A stretch of DNA of 64,000 nt from the NCBI RefSeq assembly GCF_021864535.1, contig NZ_JAKJIC010000002.1, forward strand, positions 248,001 to 312,000. The letters run 5' to 3'. Of this stretch, positions 1 through 10,086 are shown one piece after another (positions within the stretch are counted from its first letter, which is position 1; each line of letters opens with the position of its first letter). Source of the DNA: Oryzibacter oryziterrae (lineage in GTDB: Bacteria; Pseudomonadota; Alphaproteobacteria; Rhizobiales; Pleomorphomonadaceae). The notes under the pieces are model-generated. The model was not told the origin of the DNA and did not search any database. It worked only from the letters and a program-made list of their open reading frames with translations. Both the position numbers and the translations under genes were made by a program.

Positions 1-445
1 TCCAGGAGGAAAAGCCCTCCATGGCGACCGACAACGGCTGCACCTTGCGGACAGCGCAGCAGGCGTCGGTGTCGCGCAGCCACAGCGCGCCCTCCGGATC
101 ATGCTGCTGCAGCAGGGCCGGTTGCGGCTGGATCGAGCGCACGTCGGTGAGCTGGAGCAGATCGACGAGGCTGTCGCGATAGCGCAACGTCTCGCCGAAC
201 AGCTTGCCGGTGTCGATGAAGACGACCGGCAGGTTGCGATCGATGCCGGCGACCATGTGCAAGAGCACGGCGCTGTCGGCCCCGAAGGAGGATACCAGCG
301 CGATCTCGCCGGAAAAATGCTCCTCGATGGCGGCGCGCAGCACGACCGGGGCTTCCTGGCCGTCATACTGGCTGGAGAGCAGGCGGGCTTCGGCGACGAC
401 GCCCTGATCGGGATCGACGGCGAGCGTCATGGCGTCAAGCACCAT
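1..445 (-). CDS. cysH: Phosphoadenylyl-sulfate/adenylyl-sulfate reductase CysH (3' part cut by window)
   Basis: Reduces activated sulfate (PAPS or APS) to sulfite in assimilatory sulfur metabolism in the cytoplasm. The translated N-terminal 148 residues carry the PP-loop segment SSFGADSAVLLHM, the following FIDTGKLFGET, and the DACCAVRKVQPL segment typical of CysH; the paired cysteines fit the iron-sulfur APS-reductase type, though the C-terminal cysteine pair that would confirm this lies outside the window. The ATG at 445 overlaps the end of cysI by 11 bp, so the two are translationally coupled. The product of this gene is the substrate of the sulfite reductase encoded just upstream. Confidence 0.9.
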   Translation of the reverse strand, partial: MVLDAMTLAVDPDQGVVAEARLLSSQYDGQEAPVVLRAAIEEHFSGEIALVSSFGADSAVLLHMVAGIDRNLPVVFIDTGKLFGETLRYRDSLVDLLQLTDVRSIQPQPALLQQHDPEGALWLRDTDACCAVRKVQPLSVAMEGFSSW

Positions 446-2090
446 AGAGCGCCTCCTTGAAGGGCGCCTCGCCGACACGGCGATAGGCAGTGAGGAAGGT
501 TTCGTCCGGCGACTGGCGCAGGCCGAGATAGGCGTCGACCACCTTTTCGACCGCGTCGACGATCTCGTCGGAGGAGAAGCCCGGACCGATGATCTCGCCG
601 ACCGAGGCGGTCTCGTCGGGGCTGCCACCGAGGGTGATCTGGTAGACTTCCTCGCCCTTCTTGTCGACGCCGAGGATGCCGATATGGCCGACGTGGTGAT
701 GGCCGCAGGCGTTGATGCAGCCGGAGATCTTGATGGACAAGGGCCCGATCTCGTCCTGCCGCGCCGGGGCGCCGAAGCGCTCCGACAGACGCGAGGCCAC
801 CGGGATCGAGCGGGCGTTGGCCAGCGCGCAATAGTCGAGACCGGGGCAGGCGATGATGTCGGTGATCGACCCGGCATTGGCGGTGGCGAGCCCCGCCGCC
901 TTCAGCGCGGCATAGATCGCCGGCACGTCGTCCAGCGCCACATGCGGCAGCACGAGATTCTGCTCATGGCTGACGCGGATCTCGTCGAAGGCATGCGCTT
1001 CGGCAAGATCGGCCACCACGTCCATCTGATCGGCCGAAGCGTCGCCGGGAATGCCGCCGATCGGCTTCAGCGAGATGGTGAGCGAGGTATAGCCCGGCTG
1101 CTTGTGCCGGTGCAGATTGTAGCGGCAGAAGCGGTCGAACTCGGCATCCGCCTTGCGGGCGGCGTCGAGCGTGGCCGATGTCGCCGGACGGGCGGCGAAA
1201 GCCGGTGGCGCGAAATAGGCTTTGATGCGCTGCACCTCCGCGTCCGGAACGGTGAGCGTGCCGCCCTTCACGAAGGCGAACTCCTCTTCCACCATGCGGC
1301 GGATCTCGTCGATGCCGGTCTCGTGCACGAGGATCTTGATGCGCGCCTTGTACTTGTGGTCGCGGCGGCCGAACAGATTGTAGACGCGCAGGATGGCGTC
1401 GAGATAGGCGAGAATGTCCTCCTGCGGCACGAAGGCGGAGACCTCGCGCGCCATCATCGGCGTGCGGCCCTGGCCGCCCCCGACGAAAACCTTGAAGCCC
1501 ACGCCGCCGGCCGCGTTGCGGACGACTTCCAGACCCACGTCATGGGTGCGGATGGCGGCGCGGTCGTGGGCGGCGCCGGTGACGGCGATCTTGAACTTGC
1601 GCGGCAGGAAGGAGAATTCCGGGTGCAGGCTCGACCACTGGCGCAGGATTTCCGCATAGGGGCGCGGATCGTCCACCTCGTCGAAAGCGGCACCGGCGAA
1701 GTGATCGCAGGTGACGTTGCGGATGCAGTTGCCCGACGTCTGGATGGCGTGCATCTCCACTTCGGCCAGCTCGCCGAGAATGGCCGGAATGTCCTTGAGC
1801 GCCGGCCAGTTATACTGGATGTTCTGCCGCGTGGTGAAATGGCCGAAGCCCTTGTCATAGGCGCGGGCAATATGGGCGAGCTTGCGCATCTGCCGCGCGG
1901 CCAGCGTGCCATAGGGCACGGCGACGCGCAGCATGTAGGCGTGCAGCTGCAGATAGAGCCCGTTCATCAGCCGATGCGGCCGGAACTCGTCCTCCGTCAT
2001 CTCGCCTGCGAGACGGCGCCGGACCTGATCGGAAAACTGGGCGACGCGCTCACGGACAAAGGCGGCGTCGAATTCGTCGTAACGGTACAT
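435..2090 (-). CDS. cysI: Sulfite (nitrite/sulfite-type) reductase hemoprotein
   Basis: 551-residue siroheme/4Fe-4S enzyme that takes sulfite to sulfide with six electrons. Two ferrodoxin-like half domains are followed by the siroheme-4Fe4S signature: CPGLDYCALANARS and then CINACGHHHVGHIGILG near the C-terminus give the four cluster cysteines. It starts MYRYDEFDAAFVRERVAQF, the usual N-terminus of the alphaproteobacterial form. Gene order DUF2849-cysI-cysH supports sulfite rather than nitrite as substrate. Nothing in the sequence suggests damage. Confidence 0.93.
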   Translation of the reverse strand: MYRYDEFDAAFVRERVAQFSDQVRRRLAGEMTEDEFRPHRLMNGLYLQLHAYMLRVAVPYGTLAARQMRKLAHIARAYDKGFGHFTTRQNIQYNWPALKDIPAILGELAEVEMHAIQTSGNCIRNVTCDHFAGAAFDEVDDPRPYAEILRQWSSLHPEFSFLPRKFKIAVTGAAHDRAAIRTHDVGLEVVRNAAGGVGFKVFVGGGQGRTPMMAREVSAFVPQEDILAYLDAILRVYNLFGRRDHKYKARIKILVHETGIDEIRRMVEEEFAFVKGGTLTVPDAEVQRIKAYFAPPAFAARPATSATLDAARKADAEFDRFCRYNLHRHKQPGYTSLTISLKPIGGIPGDASADQMDVVADLAEAHAFDEIRVSHEQNLVLPHVALDDVPAIYAALKAAGLATANAGSITDIIACPGLDYCALANARSIPVASRLSERFGAPARQDEIGPLSIKISGCINACGHHHVGHIGILGVDKKGEEVYQITLGGSPDETASVGEIIGPGFSSDEIVDAVEKVVDAYLGLRQSPDETFLTAYRRVGEAPFKEALYGA

Positions 2091-2116
2091 GGCGGCTCAC
2101 TCGGCGGCGGAACGGA

Positions 2117-2419
2117 TCAGGAGGCGAAGGGCTTGAGATCGGCCCGGTGGTCGGATTTGACGGTGGGGCCGAAGGCACGGATGCGCTCGCGCAGGCGTAC
2201 GGGGACGATGGCGCCATCGGCGTCGGTTACGTCGATCACCTCGACCTCGATCACCCGCGCCGCGGCGACATCGGCCTTGGCGGCAAGCTCGGCGGTGGTG
2301 GCGGCGGCCTTGTCGGACAACACCTCGGCAGCGTTGACGTCCCGCACCCAATCGCCCGAGGCGGTGCGGAACACGACGTCTCCGTCGGCGAGGCGGTTGG
2401 CAGTGACGATCTGCGGCAT
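2117..2419 (-). CDS. DUF2849 family protein of the cysteine-biosynthesis operon
   Basis: About 100 residues, beginning MPQIVTANRLADGDVVF. In alphaproteobacteria this small family typically sits between siroheme synthase and the sulfite reductase; its molecular role is not established, and an accessory role in sulfite reduction is inferred only from that position. The ATG at 2419 is chosen because the conserved family start begins there; the longer frame reaching 2560 would add a low-complexity leader without homology. It ends 26 bp before cysI and probably heads the operon in this window, since no cysG is seen upstream. Confidence 0.8.
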   Translation of the reverse strand: MPQIVTANRLADGDVVFRTASGDWVRDVNAAEVLSDKAAATTAELAAKADVAAARVIEVEVIDVTDADGAIVPVRLRERIRAFGPTVKSDHRADLKPFAS

Positions 2420-2587
2420 CGGGGCACTCTTCGCGTGCTGGAAATGGAATTCGACAAATAGCCGAAACACCTGCGCGGGAAGAGCATGAGGCTTCCAAAT
2501 TGGCGCCAGTGAATAGAAAAAAATGCTCAGTGCGGCAATTTTGGCCGGATGACTTGCCAAGTTGCAGCCTCAAGCTCCGAAAATGGG

Positions 2588-2704
2588 CCGCTGCAAGCGG
2601 GGCTGACGCCCCGAAGATCCGGTGAGAAGGGACCTGAGGCGCGTGCGCCTCAGGACGATGCTACGGCAACCGTGAGCCCGCAAGGGGAGACGACGTGATC
2701 TCCC
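2588..2704. other. Chain of stable hairpins upstream of the sulfur operon (structured RNA candidate)
   Basis: Successive inverted repeats are visible: CCGC/GCGG (2588-2600), GGGGC-TGAC-GCCCC (2599-2612), CCTGAGGC/GCCTCAGG (2633-2654), ACGG-CAA-CCGT (2663-2673) and GGGAGA/TCTCCC (2685-2704). On the plus strand the order GGGAC, stem, GATG, CGGCAACC recalls the core of S-box RNAs, but the remainder does not fit and the downstream plus-strand region has no gene in that sense. On the minus strand it would be a 5' leader of the DUF2849-cysI-cysH operon. The strand and function are unresolved. Confidence 0.4.
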
Positions 2705-2719
2705 TCTGCAACAGGCGGC

Positions 2720-4402
2720 TCACCCCGCCCGGAGGGTCTCGACAAAATTCGCCACGGCTCCGCCCATGTCGGCGGCCTGACGCTGCAGTTCGGAGGACAG
2801 GCCCATCAGCTGGGTCGACGCCGAACCCGTCATCTCCGCGGCGTGGCCGACGCCGGAGATGTTGCCGGTGACCTGCGTCGTACCCTCGGCGGCGCGGCGG
2901 CAGTTCTCGGCGATCTCCGACGTGGCGGCGCCCTGTTCCTCGACGGCCGAGGCGATGTGGCTGGAGATCTCGCGTACCGTCGTCATGGTGGTGACGATCT
3001 GCTCGATCGAGGCCATCGCGACACCGGTCGCCTGCTGGATCTCGGTGACCTTCTGCGCGATCTCGTCGGTGGCCTTGGCGGTCTGGGTGGCGAGCTGCTT
3101 CACCTCCGAGGCAACGACGGCAAAGCCGCGCCCTGCTTCGCCAGCGCGTGCCGCCTCGATGGTGGCGTTGAGCGCGAGGAGGTTGGTCTGGTCGGCGATG
3201 TTCTTGATGAGGTCGACCACGTCGCCGATCTGCTGGGCGGCGGAGGCCAGGTCTTTGACGCGCCCGGCCGAGGCGGTGGCCTCGTTGAAGGCGTGGTCGG
3301 CAACCGAGGCCGACTTGACCACCTGGCCGTTGATCTCGCCGACGGAAGCGGTGAGCTGCTCGGCGGCGGAGGCGACGGTCTGCACGTTGGTGGCGGCCTC
3401 CTCGGCGGCCGAGCCGACGGCCTGGGCCTGCCGCGAGGTCTCTTCCGCCGTGGCGGAGAGATTGCGGGCGGCATCGGCAACCTGGGTCGACGACGATCCG
3501 AAGTTGGCGGCGAGCGCGCCCATCTCCCGCTGGAACTTGTCGGCCAGCGCCAGCCGCTCGGCAATCGCCCGCTCGTGCTGCGCCAGTTCCTGCTGCTTGG
3601 CAGCAGTCCGATCGTTGGCCGCCTGGAAGAGGTCGTCGCGGAACTGCAGCAGTGTCTTCGCCATCATGCCAAGTTCATTGGTGCGATCGGCGTAGGGGAC
3701 GGAGGCATCGAGCTTGCCGCCGGCGATTGTGCCCATCGCGGCGGTGATGCGCTGCATCGGCAGGGCGACGCCGAACACCGAAAAGCTGCCCTGCACCAGG
3801 GCGATCAGCGTCAGGACGCCGGTGATGCCGACCACCGACCACCAGACCTTGGCAAATGTCGCGTCGTTTTCATCGTTGACGACGTCGGCATCGTGATTGT
3901 TGAGCTCCATGAGCTTGTCGAGAAGATCGCCAGCGTTGTTGTAATATCTGTCCATCTCGCCGCGGAACAGCTTGCCTGCCTCCTCGTCCTTCGAGGCGCG
4001 CGAAAGTTCCACGAAAGTCTTGTTCAAGTCGACATAGTGGAGATAGCTGTTCTGGATGTCATTGAACAAGTCGGTCTCGGCGCCCGCTTGCATATGGGAC
4101 GCATATTTCTTCGACCAATCGGCGAATGTGTCCTGCGCTGCGGCAATGGCCTTTTCCGAAGCATCCTGTTCTGGCGGCGTATTGGCCATCAGGTGCTCGC
4201 CACCGGCGATACGCAGATCGCCGATGGCGACATTCATCTCCTCGGCCTGCTGCAGCCCGGAAAGGATATCGTCATAGAGCGTGTTGGCGCCGTCGTTGGT
4301 GGTGCTTACGCCGGAGACACCGACATAGCCGACTGCCAGGCACAGAATGAGGCTCAAGGCCGACAAGGTGGCGAGGCCAAACTTGATCGAGACCGATTTC
4401 AT
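2720..4402 (-). CDS. Methyl-accepting chemotaxis protein (chemoreceptor)
   Basis: 560-residue membrane chemoreceptor. An N-terminal membrane helix (about residues 8-30) is followed by a periplasmic four-helix-bundle-type sensor region, a second membrane helix (segment [17 protein letters not shown]), a HAMP domain and a long signalling coiled coil with the hairpin tip around [22 protein letters not shown]. The start at 4402 is preceded by GGAGAG; a longer upstream frame has no such site. The C-terminal half is nearly identical to the chemoreceptor at 6287-7984 (three residue differences over about 300), while the sensor halves are unrelated, so the two probably feed the same Che pathway from different ligands. 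Confidence 0.93.
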   Translation of the reverse strand: MKSVSIKFGLATLSALSLILCLAVGYVGVSGVSTTNDGANTLYDDILSGLQQAEEMNVAIGDLRIAGGEHLMANTPPEQDASEKAIAAAQDTFADWSKKYASHMQAGAETDLFNDIQNSYLHYVDLNKTFVELSRASKDEEAGKLFRGEMDRYYNNAGDLLDKLMELNNHDADVVNDENDATFAKVWWSVVGITGVLTLIALVQGSFSVFGVALPMQRITAAMGTIAGGKLDASVPYADRTNELGMMAKTLLQFRDDLFQAANDRTAAKQQELAQHERAIAERLALADKFQREMGALAANFGSSSTQVADAARNLSATAEETSRQAQAVGSAAEEAATNVQTVASAAEQLTASVGEINGQVVKSASVADHAFNEATASAGRVKDLASAAQQIGDVVDLIKNIADQTNLLALNATIEAARAGEAGRGFAVVASEVKQLATQTAKATDEIAQKVTEIQQATGVAMASIEQIVTTMTTVREISSHIASAVEEQGAATSEIAENCRRAAEGTTQVTGNISGVGHAAEMTGSASTQLMGLSSELQRQAADMGGAVANFVETLRAG

Positions 4403-5104
4403 ATGTCTCTCCGACATCCAGTTGAGATCACTTGCAAGTATATTGCCGCGCGTTGCAGGAGAGATCCCCTGCCTCGCACGGCAATCATGTGTCGTGCACA
4501 CTGAGAATCATTATTTTCATGTGTGTGCGTGTTTGTAGCGTATACTGTGTGTGGTGTTATTTGTACTTTACCGTATTTCGTCAAAATCACGGAAATCGTC
4601 ATGATTTGGGGCGCGTTCGGGTGGGGAAGTGCAGCTGGATATGGCCGAGTGTTGCGGCGGGATGCTGCGAGGAAAGACAGTAAGATATTAGGAAATAACG
4701 ATTAGTGGCGGGGTGGTGGTCGAGGTCGCGCACCTTCCTTGCGCCTTGCCGGCAGCGGGCTGCAGCCAGATGATGTGCAATGTAAAGTAAAAACTCCCAC
4801 AGTAATGCAAAAAATAATCAGATGCGGTGTTCCGACGTTTAGTGTAAAAAGGTAGTGCATGAAGCCGTCGAAGTACAATGAAATTTTATTCTGAAATAGG
4901 AAGTATGCATAAATCCATATGTTTCAGATGTCTGTCGTGCCTTCGAATACAGTCATGGTGATGTGGAAAAGATCGGGAAGCTTGAGATAAAGAGAAGTTT
5001 TCACATTGATAAAAATGCCAATTTAACCGATTAAAATTCCGCTGATTACATTTTACATTTGATGTGGCGACCGGTTTGGAGACATTATATCAGTACTTTA
5101 AACA
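4403..5104. other. AT-rich 700 bp spacer between a chemoreceptor and an AraC-type regulator
   Basis: No convincing gene. Base composition is clearly more AT-rich than the flanking genes, with GT-rich runs near 4518-4560. It must carry the promoters of the two divergent genes. No strong palindrome or RNA gene was recognised. Confidence 0.6.
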
Positions 5105-6202
5105 ATGGTAAGTTCTATTAGGGCGCGTAAACTTGGGCCGCGTGAGCGGTCCAATGAGATGCGCCGAGTGCCGTATCTGATCTTGAAGTTGCAGGTTGGC
5201 GGCAAAGGGGAGTGCCTTGGGATGCAAGCGGCGTCCGCCAGTGACCGTTACCGCATAGTGGAAGGCGACGGGCCCGAGATGATCTCGGAGAAGCTGAACG
5301 ACGCCTTCCGGGCGCGGATCACGTCGACCAACCTGTCGGAGATGCAGCACTCGGTCATGAACGGGTTCATGACAAAGATCGGGGGTGTCTTCTGGCAGGA
5401 AGGCTTCAGCGGCATCGAAATCGAGACCAGGACCCGCTACCACATGCAGGTCTTCACGCTGGAAGGCGCCATGTCTGTCCATGCGGAAGGGCAACTGATC
5501 GAGGGTGGGCAGAACGACCTTGTCCAGATCTCTCCGAATATCCTTATCCGCAAACGCTTCGCACAAGGATCCCGCCACGTCTATCTGGCCTTGCCCGATG
5601 ACTGCGTCCGCGATCGCGCCCTGTTTCTGTTTTCCGATCGTGGCTACAGCTTCGTTGGCGCTCCGGTGTCGGTCAGCCATCTGACACCGCTCAACAAGAT
5701 CTCCAAGCGGATCATCCTGAACATCATCGACTATCTCGACGACGCCTCGACGGATCGGCACGACAGTTTCGTGATGGAGTCGCTCGAGTATCTCCGCACG
5801 CTCTATGTGCGCAGCCACTATATCGAGCACGAGGGGGGAATGCTGGACGGCGACGCCTGTGCCGGAGACGTGTCGATCCGCATCGCCATCGAACACATCA
5901 AGGAAAACTGGCGTCAATCGCTGTCCCTGCAGGACCTGGTGCAGCTGACCGGCGTCAGCCCCAGTACGCTGCTGAGGGCTTTCAAGCGCCACACGGGCAT
6001 GACACCGATGGCATTTCTCAAGCAAACACGCTTGCGTCGCGCCCGCGATCTGCTGCTGGCGGCGGACAGGCATGTGACGATCACCGAGGTGATCTTCTCC
6101 TGCGGCTTCGGCAATACCGGGCACTTCGCCCGAGAGTACAAGGAACTCTTCGGTGAGCTGCCGTCTGAAACGCTGCGACGCAGGGTCCCGGACTGCTTCT
6201 GA
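5105..6202 (+). CDS. AraC/XylS-family transcriptional regulator
   Basis: 365 residues. The last 100 or so contain the two helix-turn-helix units of the AraC family: SLSLQDLVQLTGVSPSTLLRAF, then VTITEVIFSCGFGNTGHFAREY with the characteristic GF-N-FAREYKELFGELPSE ending. The N-terminal two thirds resemble the AraC-binding-like cupin sensor regions (WQEGFSGIEIETRTRYHMQVF). The start is uncertain: ATG 5105 has no clear ribosome site, and an internal ATG at 5222 preceded by AAGGGGAG is an alternative. It lies between two chemoreceptors, but no target can be named from sequence. Confidence 0.88.
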   Translation: MVSSIRARKLGPRERSNEMRRVPYLILKLQVGGKGECLGMQAASASDRYRIVEGDGPEMISEKLNDAFRARITSTNLSEMQHSVMNGFMTKIGGVFWQEGFSGIEIETRTRYHMQVFTLEGAMSVHAEGQLIEGGQNDLVQISPNILIRKRFAQGSRHVYLALPDDCVRDRALFLFSDRGYSFVGAPVSVSHLTPLNKISKRIILNIIDYLDDASTDRHDSFVMESLEYLRTLYVRSHYIEHEGGMLDGDACAGDVSIRIAIEHIKENWRQSLSLQDLVQLTGVSPSTLLRAFKRHTGMTPMAFLKQTRLRRARDLLLAADRHVTITEVIFSCGFGNTGHFAREYKELFGELPSETLRRRVPDCF

Positions 6203-6215
6203 TCCCGACGTCGCG

Positions 6216-6250
6216 AGCACCGAGCGCCATCTGTCGGGGCACTCGGTGCT
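6216..6250. terminator. Hairpin between convergent genes
   Basis: A 9-bp inverted repeat AGCACCGAG / CTCGGTGCT with a 17-nt loop lies between the convergent AraC-type regulator and the second chemoreceptor. It lacks a clean T-run, so it may act as a bidirectional or Rho-assisted end. Confidence 0.4.
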
Positions 6251-6286
6251 TGCGATCTTGTGGTGGCTTGCCCGGGGCTTGCCCGC

Positions 6287-7984
6287 TCACCCCGCCCGGA
6301 GGGTCTCGACGAAACTCGCCACGGCTCCGCCCATGTCGGCGGCCTGACGCTGCAGTTCGGAGGACAGGCCCATCAGCTGGGTCGACGCCGAACCGGTCAT
6401 CTCCGCGGCGTGGCCGACGCCGGAGATGTTGCCGGTGACCTGCGTCGTGCCTTCGGCGGCGCGGCGGCAGTTCTCGGCGATCTCCGACGTGGCGGCGCCC
6501 TGTTCCTCGACGGCCGAGGCGATGCGGCTGGAGATCTCGCGTACCGTCGTCATGGTGGTGACGATCTGCTCGATCGAGGCCACCGCGACACCGGTCGCCT
6601 GCTGGATCTCGGTGACCTTCTGCGCGATCTCGTCGGTGGCCTTGGCGGTCTGGGTGGCGAGCTGCTTCACCTCCGAGGCAACGACGGCAAAGCCGCGTCC
6701 CGCCTCACCGGCGCGTGCCGCCTCGATGGTGGCGTTGAGCGCGAGGAGGTTGGTCTGGTCGGCGATGTTCTTGATGAGGTCGACCACATCGCCGATCTGC
6801 TGGGCGGCGGAGGCCAAGTCCTTGACGCGCCCGGCCGAGGCGGTGGCCTCGTTGAAGGCGTGGTCGGCAACCGAGGCCGACTTGACCACCTGGCCGTTGA
6901 TCTCGCCGACGGACGCGGTGAGCTGCTCGGCGGCGGAGGCGACGGTCTGCACGTTGGTGGCGGCCTCCTCGGCGGCCGAGCCGACGGCCTGGGCCTGCCG
7001 CGAGGTCTCTTCCGCCGTGGCGGAGAGATTGCGGGCGGCATCGGCAACCTGGGTCGACGACGATCCGAAGTTGGCGGCGAGTGCGCCCATCTCCCGCTGG
7101 AACTTGTCGGCCAGCGCCAGCCGCTCGGCAATCGCCCGCTCGTGCTGCGCCAGTTCCTGCTGCTTGGCAGCGGTCCGATCGTTGGCCGCCTGGAAGAGGT
7201 TCTGGCGCAGCGCCTCGGCGGCGCGGGCCAGCTGGCCGATCTCGTCCTTGCGGTCAACACCACCAACGGTGACGTTGAGGTCGCCGGCGGCGAGCGTGTT
7301 GGTGAGCCGCGTGATGTCGCCGATCGGCTGGGCGATGCCGAACCGCGAGGCGAAGAAGGCGATGATCAGGACGATTCCAAGCGCCCCGAAGGTGACAAGA
7401 TAGGTGGTCGAGATCGTGCTGTTGGTGTTGGCAGACGCTTCGGCGCTTTGAGACTTCATCTGGCCTTCAATCTCGTCAGTCAGAGCAACCAACTGCTTCA
7501 CGGCATCGTCCAGCAGCGGTCCACAGGTGGCACTCATCTGACTGGTCGCCTTGCGCAGGGTTTCCGCATCGGTACCGCCGTTTGCCATTGCAATGGCGCT
7601 GTCGCAGGAGGCGGTGAGCTGGCTCGACACCTTATCGCCGATCTCCTTGAGCCGGGGAGCGAACTCGGGACCCGCTTCGGCTGCCTTGGCGAGCCAATCC
7701 TGGAACTTGGCCCTTGCCGTGTCGGACTCCTTGGCCGCGGCGTCCTTGGCGTCAGGCGTTGTGGCCGCCAGGTTCATGTAAAGGCTTGCCGACAGCGATG
7801 CCAAATTGCGGTTTGCCCGGACAACGTCGATCTCGACAATGGCTTTGTGATTGATCAACTGGTCGTAGTCCGCGCCGATGGAACGCATCTTCGTTGCAGC
7901 GAACAGGGTGGCACCAATGGTTGCCAGGCCGAGGAGCATCAGAAGCGAGACAATCTTCAGGAGCACGGGCAGGTTCTTGAACAT
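6287..7984 (-). CDS. Methyl-accepting chemotaxis protein (second, paralogous chemoreceptor)
   Basis: 565 residues. Membrane helix at about 10-30, a helical-bundle periplasmic sensor, a second membrane helix ([22 protein letters not shown]), HAMP, and the signalling coiled coil containing [22 protein letters not shown]. From [11 protein letters not shown] to the end it matches the chemoreceptor at 2720-4402 almost perfectly. The sensor region differs, so ligands are expected to differ. No methylation-enzyme tether pentapeptide is seen at the C-terminus (ends FVETLRAG). Confidence 0.93.
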   Translation of the reverse strand: MFKNLPVLLKIVSLLMLLGLATIGATLFAATKMRSIGADYDQLINHKAIVEIDVVRANRNLASLSASLYMNLAATTPDAKDAAAKESDTARAKFQDWLAKAAEAGPEFAPRLKEIGDKVSSQLTASCDSAIAMANGGTDAETLRKATSQMSATCGPLLDDAVKQLVALTDEIEGQMKSQSAEASANTNSTISTTYLVTFGALGIVLIIAFFASRFGIAQPIGDITRLTNTLAAGDLNVTVGGVDRKDEIGQLARAAEALRQNLFQAANDRTAAKQQELAQHERAIAERLALADKFQREMGALAANFGSSSTQVADAARNLSATAEETSRQAQAVGSAAEEAATNVQTVASAAEQLTASVGEINGQVVKSASVADHAFNEATASAGRVKDLASAAQQIGDVVDLIKNIADQTNLLALNATIEAARAGEAGRGFAVVASEVKQLATQTAKATDEIAQKVTEIQQATGVAVASIEQIVTTMTTVREISSRIASAVEEQGAATSEIAENCRRAAEGTTQVTGNISGVGHAAEMTGSASTQLMGLSSELQRQAADMGGAVASFVETLRAG

Positions 7985-8195
7985 TTGAGCAGGCTCACCT
8001 TCACGAAAGAATTCGCTATTCCGGCGCCACGCTGTCCATTTTTCCTTAAGATAGAATTAATAACAAAATAAATAAATGTATACGTTAAGTATCTAAGATA
8101 TCAAATCCTGAATATATCATCCCTGCAGAAGACAAATTCAAATATCGACATAAGATAATCTTGTCGTGTTATTGGGCAGCTCGCAAAGGAAGCTG

Positions 8196-9488
8196 TCACA
8201 GCAGGTCCAGGATCTTGAACCAGCTCATGGCGGCCACCAGTGTCGGCCAGCGCAGGGCAGCGCCGCCGGGGAAGGGCGGCGTGGGGATGGCGGCGAACTG
8301 GTCGAAGCGGCCGAGCGTGCCGGCGATGGCTTCGGCGAGGATATGACCGGCGAAGGGCGCCATCATCACGCCCTGGCCGGAATAGCCGGCGGCGACCCAG
8401 ACATTGGGGCGCGGACGCCGCACATAGGGCATGCGGTTGAAGGTGATGCCGAGCGTGCCACCCCAGGCGTGGCTGACCGGCGCCGTCACCAGCTCCGGAT
8501 AGACATTCCGGAGGTGCTTGCGCACGAAGCCGGCAATGTCGGCAGGGAAATGCGGGCTGAAGGTTTCGCCGCCGCCGAAGACGAGGCGCAGGTCCGGCGT
8601 CTGATGCCAGTAGTAGACCACGAAGCGCGTGTCGCTGACCGCTTCCTCGCCCGGGATCAGCCGCCGGTCGAGCGGCTCGGTGGCGAGGATGAAATTGTTG
8701 AGCGGCATGACGCGCGCGTCGGTCTCTGGGTCGAGGCCGCCGAGATAGCCGTTGCCGGCGAGGATCACCGTATCGGCCTGCACTTCGCCCGCTTGCGTGC
8801 GCAGCACCGGCCGCGAGCCGTGTACGATCTCGAGGACACGCGAGTTCTCGAAGATCGTGGCGCCGGCCTCCGTGGCGGCGCGGGCAAGGCCGAGGGCGAA
8901 TTTCAGCGGATGCAGTTGGCCGCCGTCGGGATCGTAGGTGCCGGCGTGATAGACCGGGGTACCGACGCGGGTGGCGGTTTCCTCGCGGCTCAGGAACTGG
9001 TGGCGGAGGCCCCATTTCTCCGCCTGGTGATCGAGATGCTTGCGCTCGTCCGCGACCCAGCGCTTCTTGTGAATGGTGTGGATCAGCCCCTCACGCAGAT
9101 CGCAGTCGATGGCATGTTCGGCGATCAGCTGGCGCTGGAACAGTCGCGCCTCCTCGGCCAGCGCGAGCAGGTCGCGCGCCGCCTGCTCGCCCATGTGCGC
9201 GGCAATCCAGTCCGGCCCCATGCGCTGGCCGGGGTGGATCTGTCCGCCATTGCGGCCCGAGGCGCCCCAGCCCACCTTGTTGGCTTCGAGCACGGCCACC
9301 TTGAGACCGCGCCGGGCGAGACTGCGCGCCGCCGACAGACCGGTATAGCCGGCGCCGATGATGGCCACATCGGCCCGAACATAGCCCTTCAGCGCCGGAT
9401 GATCCGGGATGGCGCCGGCACTTGCCGCATACCACGAACCGGTGTGCGGGGCTTTTCCTTGCGGCGGCATGAAGGTGGTCGGATACAT
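8196..9488 (-). CDS. puuB: FAD-dependent oxidoreductase, gamma-glutamylputrescine oxidase-type
   Basis: About 430 residues of the D-amino-acid-oxidase/DadA-like family. The N-terminal dinucleotide-binding motif is VAIIGAGYTGLSAARSLARRG, followed by GWGASGRNGGQIHPGQR, and the FAD-closing segment VWVAAGYSGQGVMMAPFAG lies near the C-terminus. The Puu pathway oxidises gamma-glutamylputrescine, made by PuuA, which is encoded nearby; that context supports puuB over other oxidases. ATG 9488 is preferred over the TTG at 9503 because the latter has no ribosome site. It is separated from spuC by an inserted vapBC pair. Confidence 0.78.
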   Translation of the reverse strand: MYPTTFMPPQGKAPHTGSWYAASAGAIPDHPALKGYVRADVAIIGAGYTGLSAARSLARRGLKVAVLEANKVGWGASGRNGGQIHPGQRMGPDWIAAHMGEQAARDLLALAEEARLFQRQLIAEHAIDCDLREGLIHTIHKKRWVADERKHLDHQAEKWGLRHQFLSREETATRVGTPVYHAGTYDPDGGQLHPLKFALGLARAATEAGATIFENSRVLEIVHGSRPVLRTQAGEVQADTVILAGNGYLGGLDPETDARVMPLNNFILATEPLDRRLIPGEEAVSDTRFVVYYWHQTPDLRLVFGGGETFSPHFPADIAGFVRKHLRNVYPELVTAPVSHAWGGTLGITFNRMPYVRRPRPNVWVAAGYSGQGVMMAPFAGHILAEAIAGTLGRFDQFAAIPTPPFPGGAALRWPTLVAAMSWFKILDLL

Positions 9489-9639
9489 GGGGCGGCTCTG
9501 CAATGGCGAGAAGGAGTGAGGACAAGTTTAGGTGGGCAAGGGCGGTGCGTCGTGCGTGACGACGCGTAAGAGGTCTGCGGATTTGCCCGTTTTGCCGAGG
9601 ATATTTTGGGCAGCCATGCGGAAATGACGGGCAGGGCTG

Positions 9640-10086
9640 TCAAGGGTCACGGGCATTCGCGATGTCTGTCATGGAGAAGTCGTTGCCCTTGAAGAGCAGA
9701 CGCAGTCCATAAATGCGTGTGCAGGCATAAGAAAAGCAGTCGCCAAAGTTCAAGTCCGCCGGATGGCCGATCGCCTTTCCAAAACGCATGCCGGCATCAA
9801 GAGCGGCCAGGCCGACCCGATCCGTGATGGCGACTTCCTGCAGATTGAGCTCCTTGGCCAACAGGGAGACAGCTTCGTGGGCGAGGGCAATCTGATCGGC
9901 GGTCGGCTTGCAGTGAGGCGCATCCAGTCTTGCCATCGCATGCGCCAACGAGATGGTCGCCTCATACCGAACAAGCGGCGAGAAGTGAAAGGGACCTGGC
10001 GCGGCTTCCAGCAGTTCGACAAGCTCCCGGGCGTCAGGCTCGGGCTTCAGTATGGCTACAATCACGGATGAATCGATGAAGATCAC
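9640..10086 (-). CDS. vapC: PIN-domain ribonuclease toxin VapC
   Basis: 148-residue PIN domain. MIFIDSSVIVAIL gives the first catalytic aspartate, a glutamate lies in RYEATISLA, and LNFGDCFSYACTR carries the later acidic cluster, as expected for VapC toxins that cut specific RNAs. The start overlaps the antitoxin stop by 4 bp (ATGA), the usual coupling in vapBC operons. It sits inside the putrescine catabolic cluster, between puuB and spuC. Confidence 0.88.
   Translation of the reverse strand: MIFIDSSVIVAILKPEPDARELVELLEAAPGPFHFSPLVRYEATISLAHAMARLDAPHCKPTADQIALAHEAVSLLAKELNLQEVAITDRVGLAALDAGMRFGKAIGHPADLNFGDCFSYACTRIYGLRLLFKGNDFSMTDIANARDP

Noticed and set aside
429-2489. Very long open frames antisense to known genes (also 2843-4504, 6260-8071, 15628-18003, 19789-21495, 23638-25935, 58457-60889)
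   Set aside because: High-GC shadow frames opposite genes with clear family motifs; their own translations show no recognisable domains.
2621-2704. SAM-I (S-box) riboswitch on the plus strand
   Set aside because: Core-like words are present but the helices around them do not form the S-box fold and no sense gene follows; kept only as an unassigned structured RNA.
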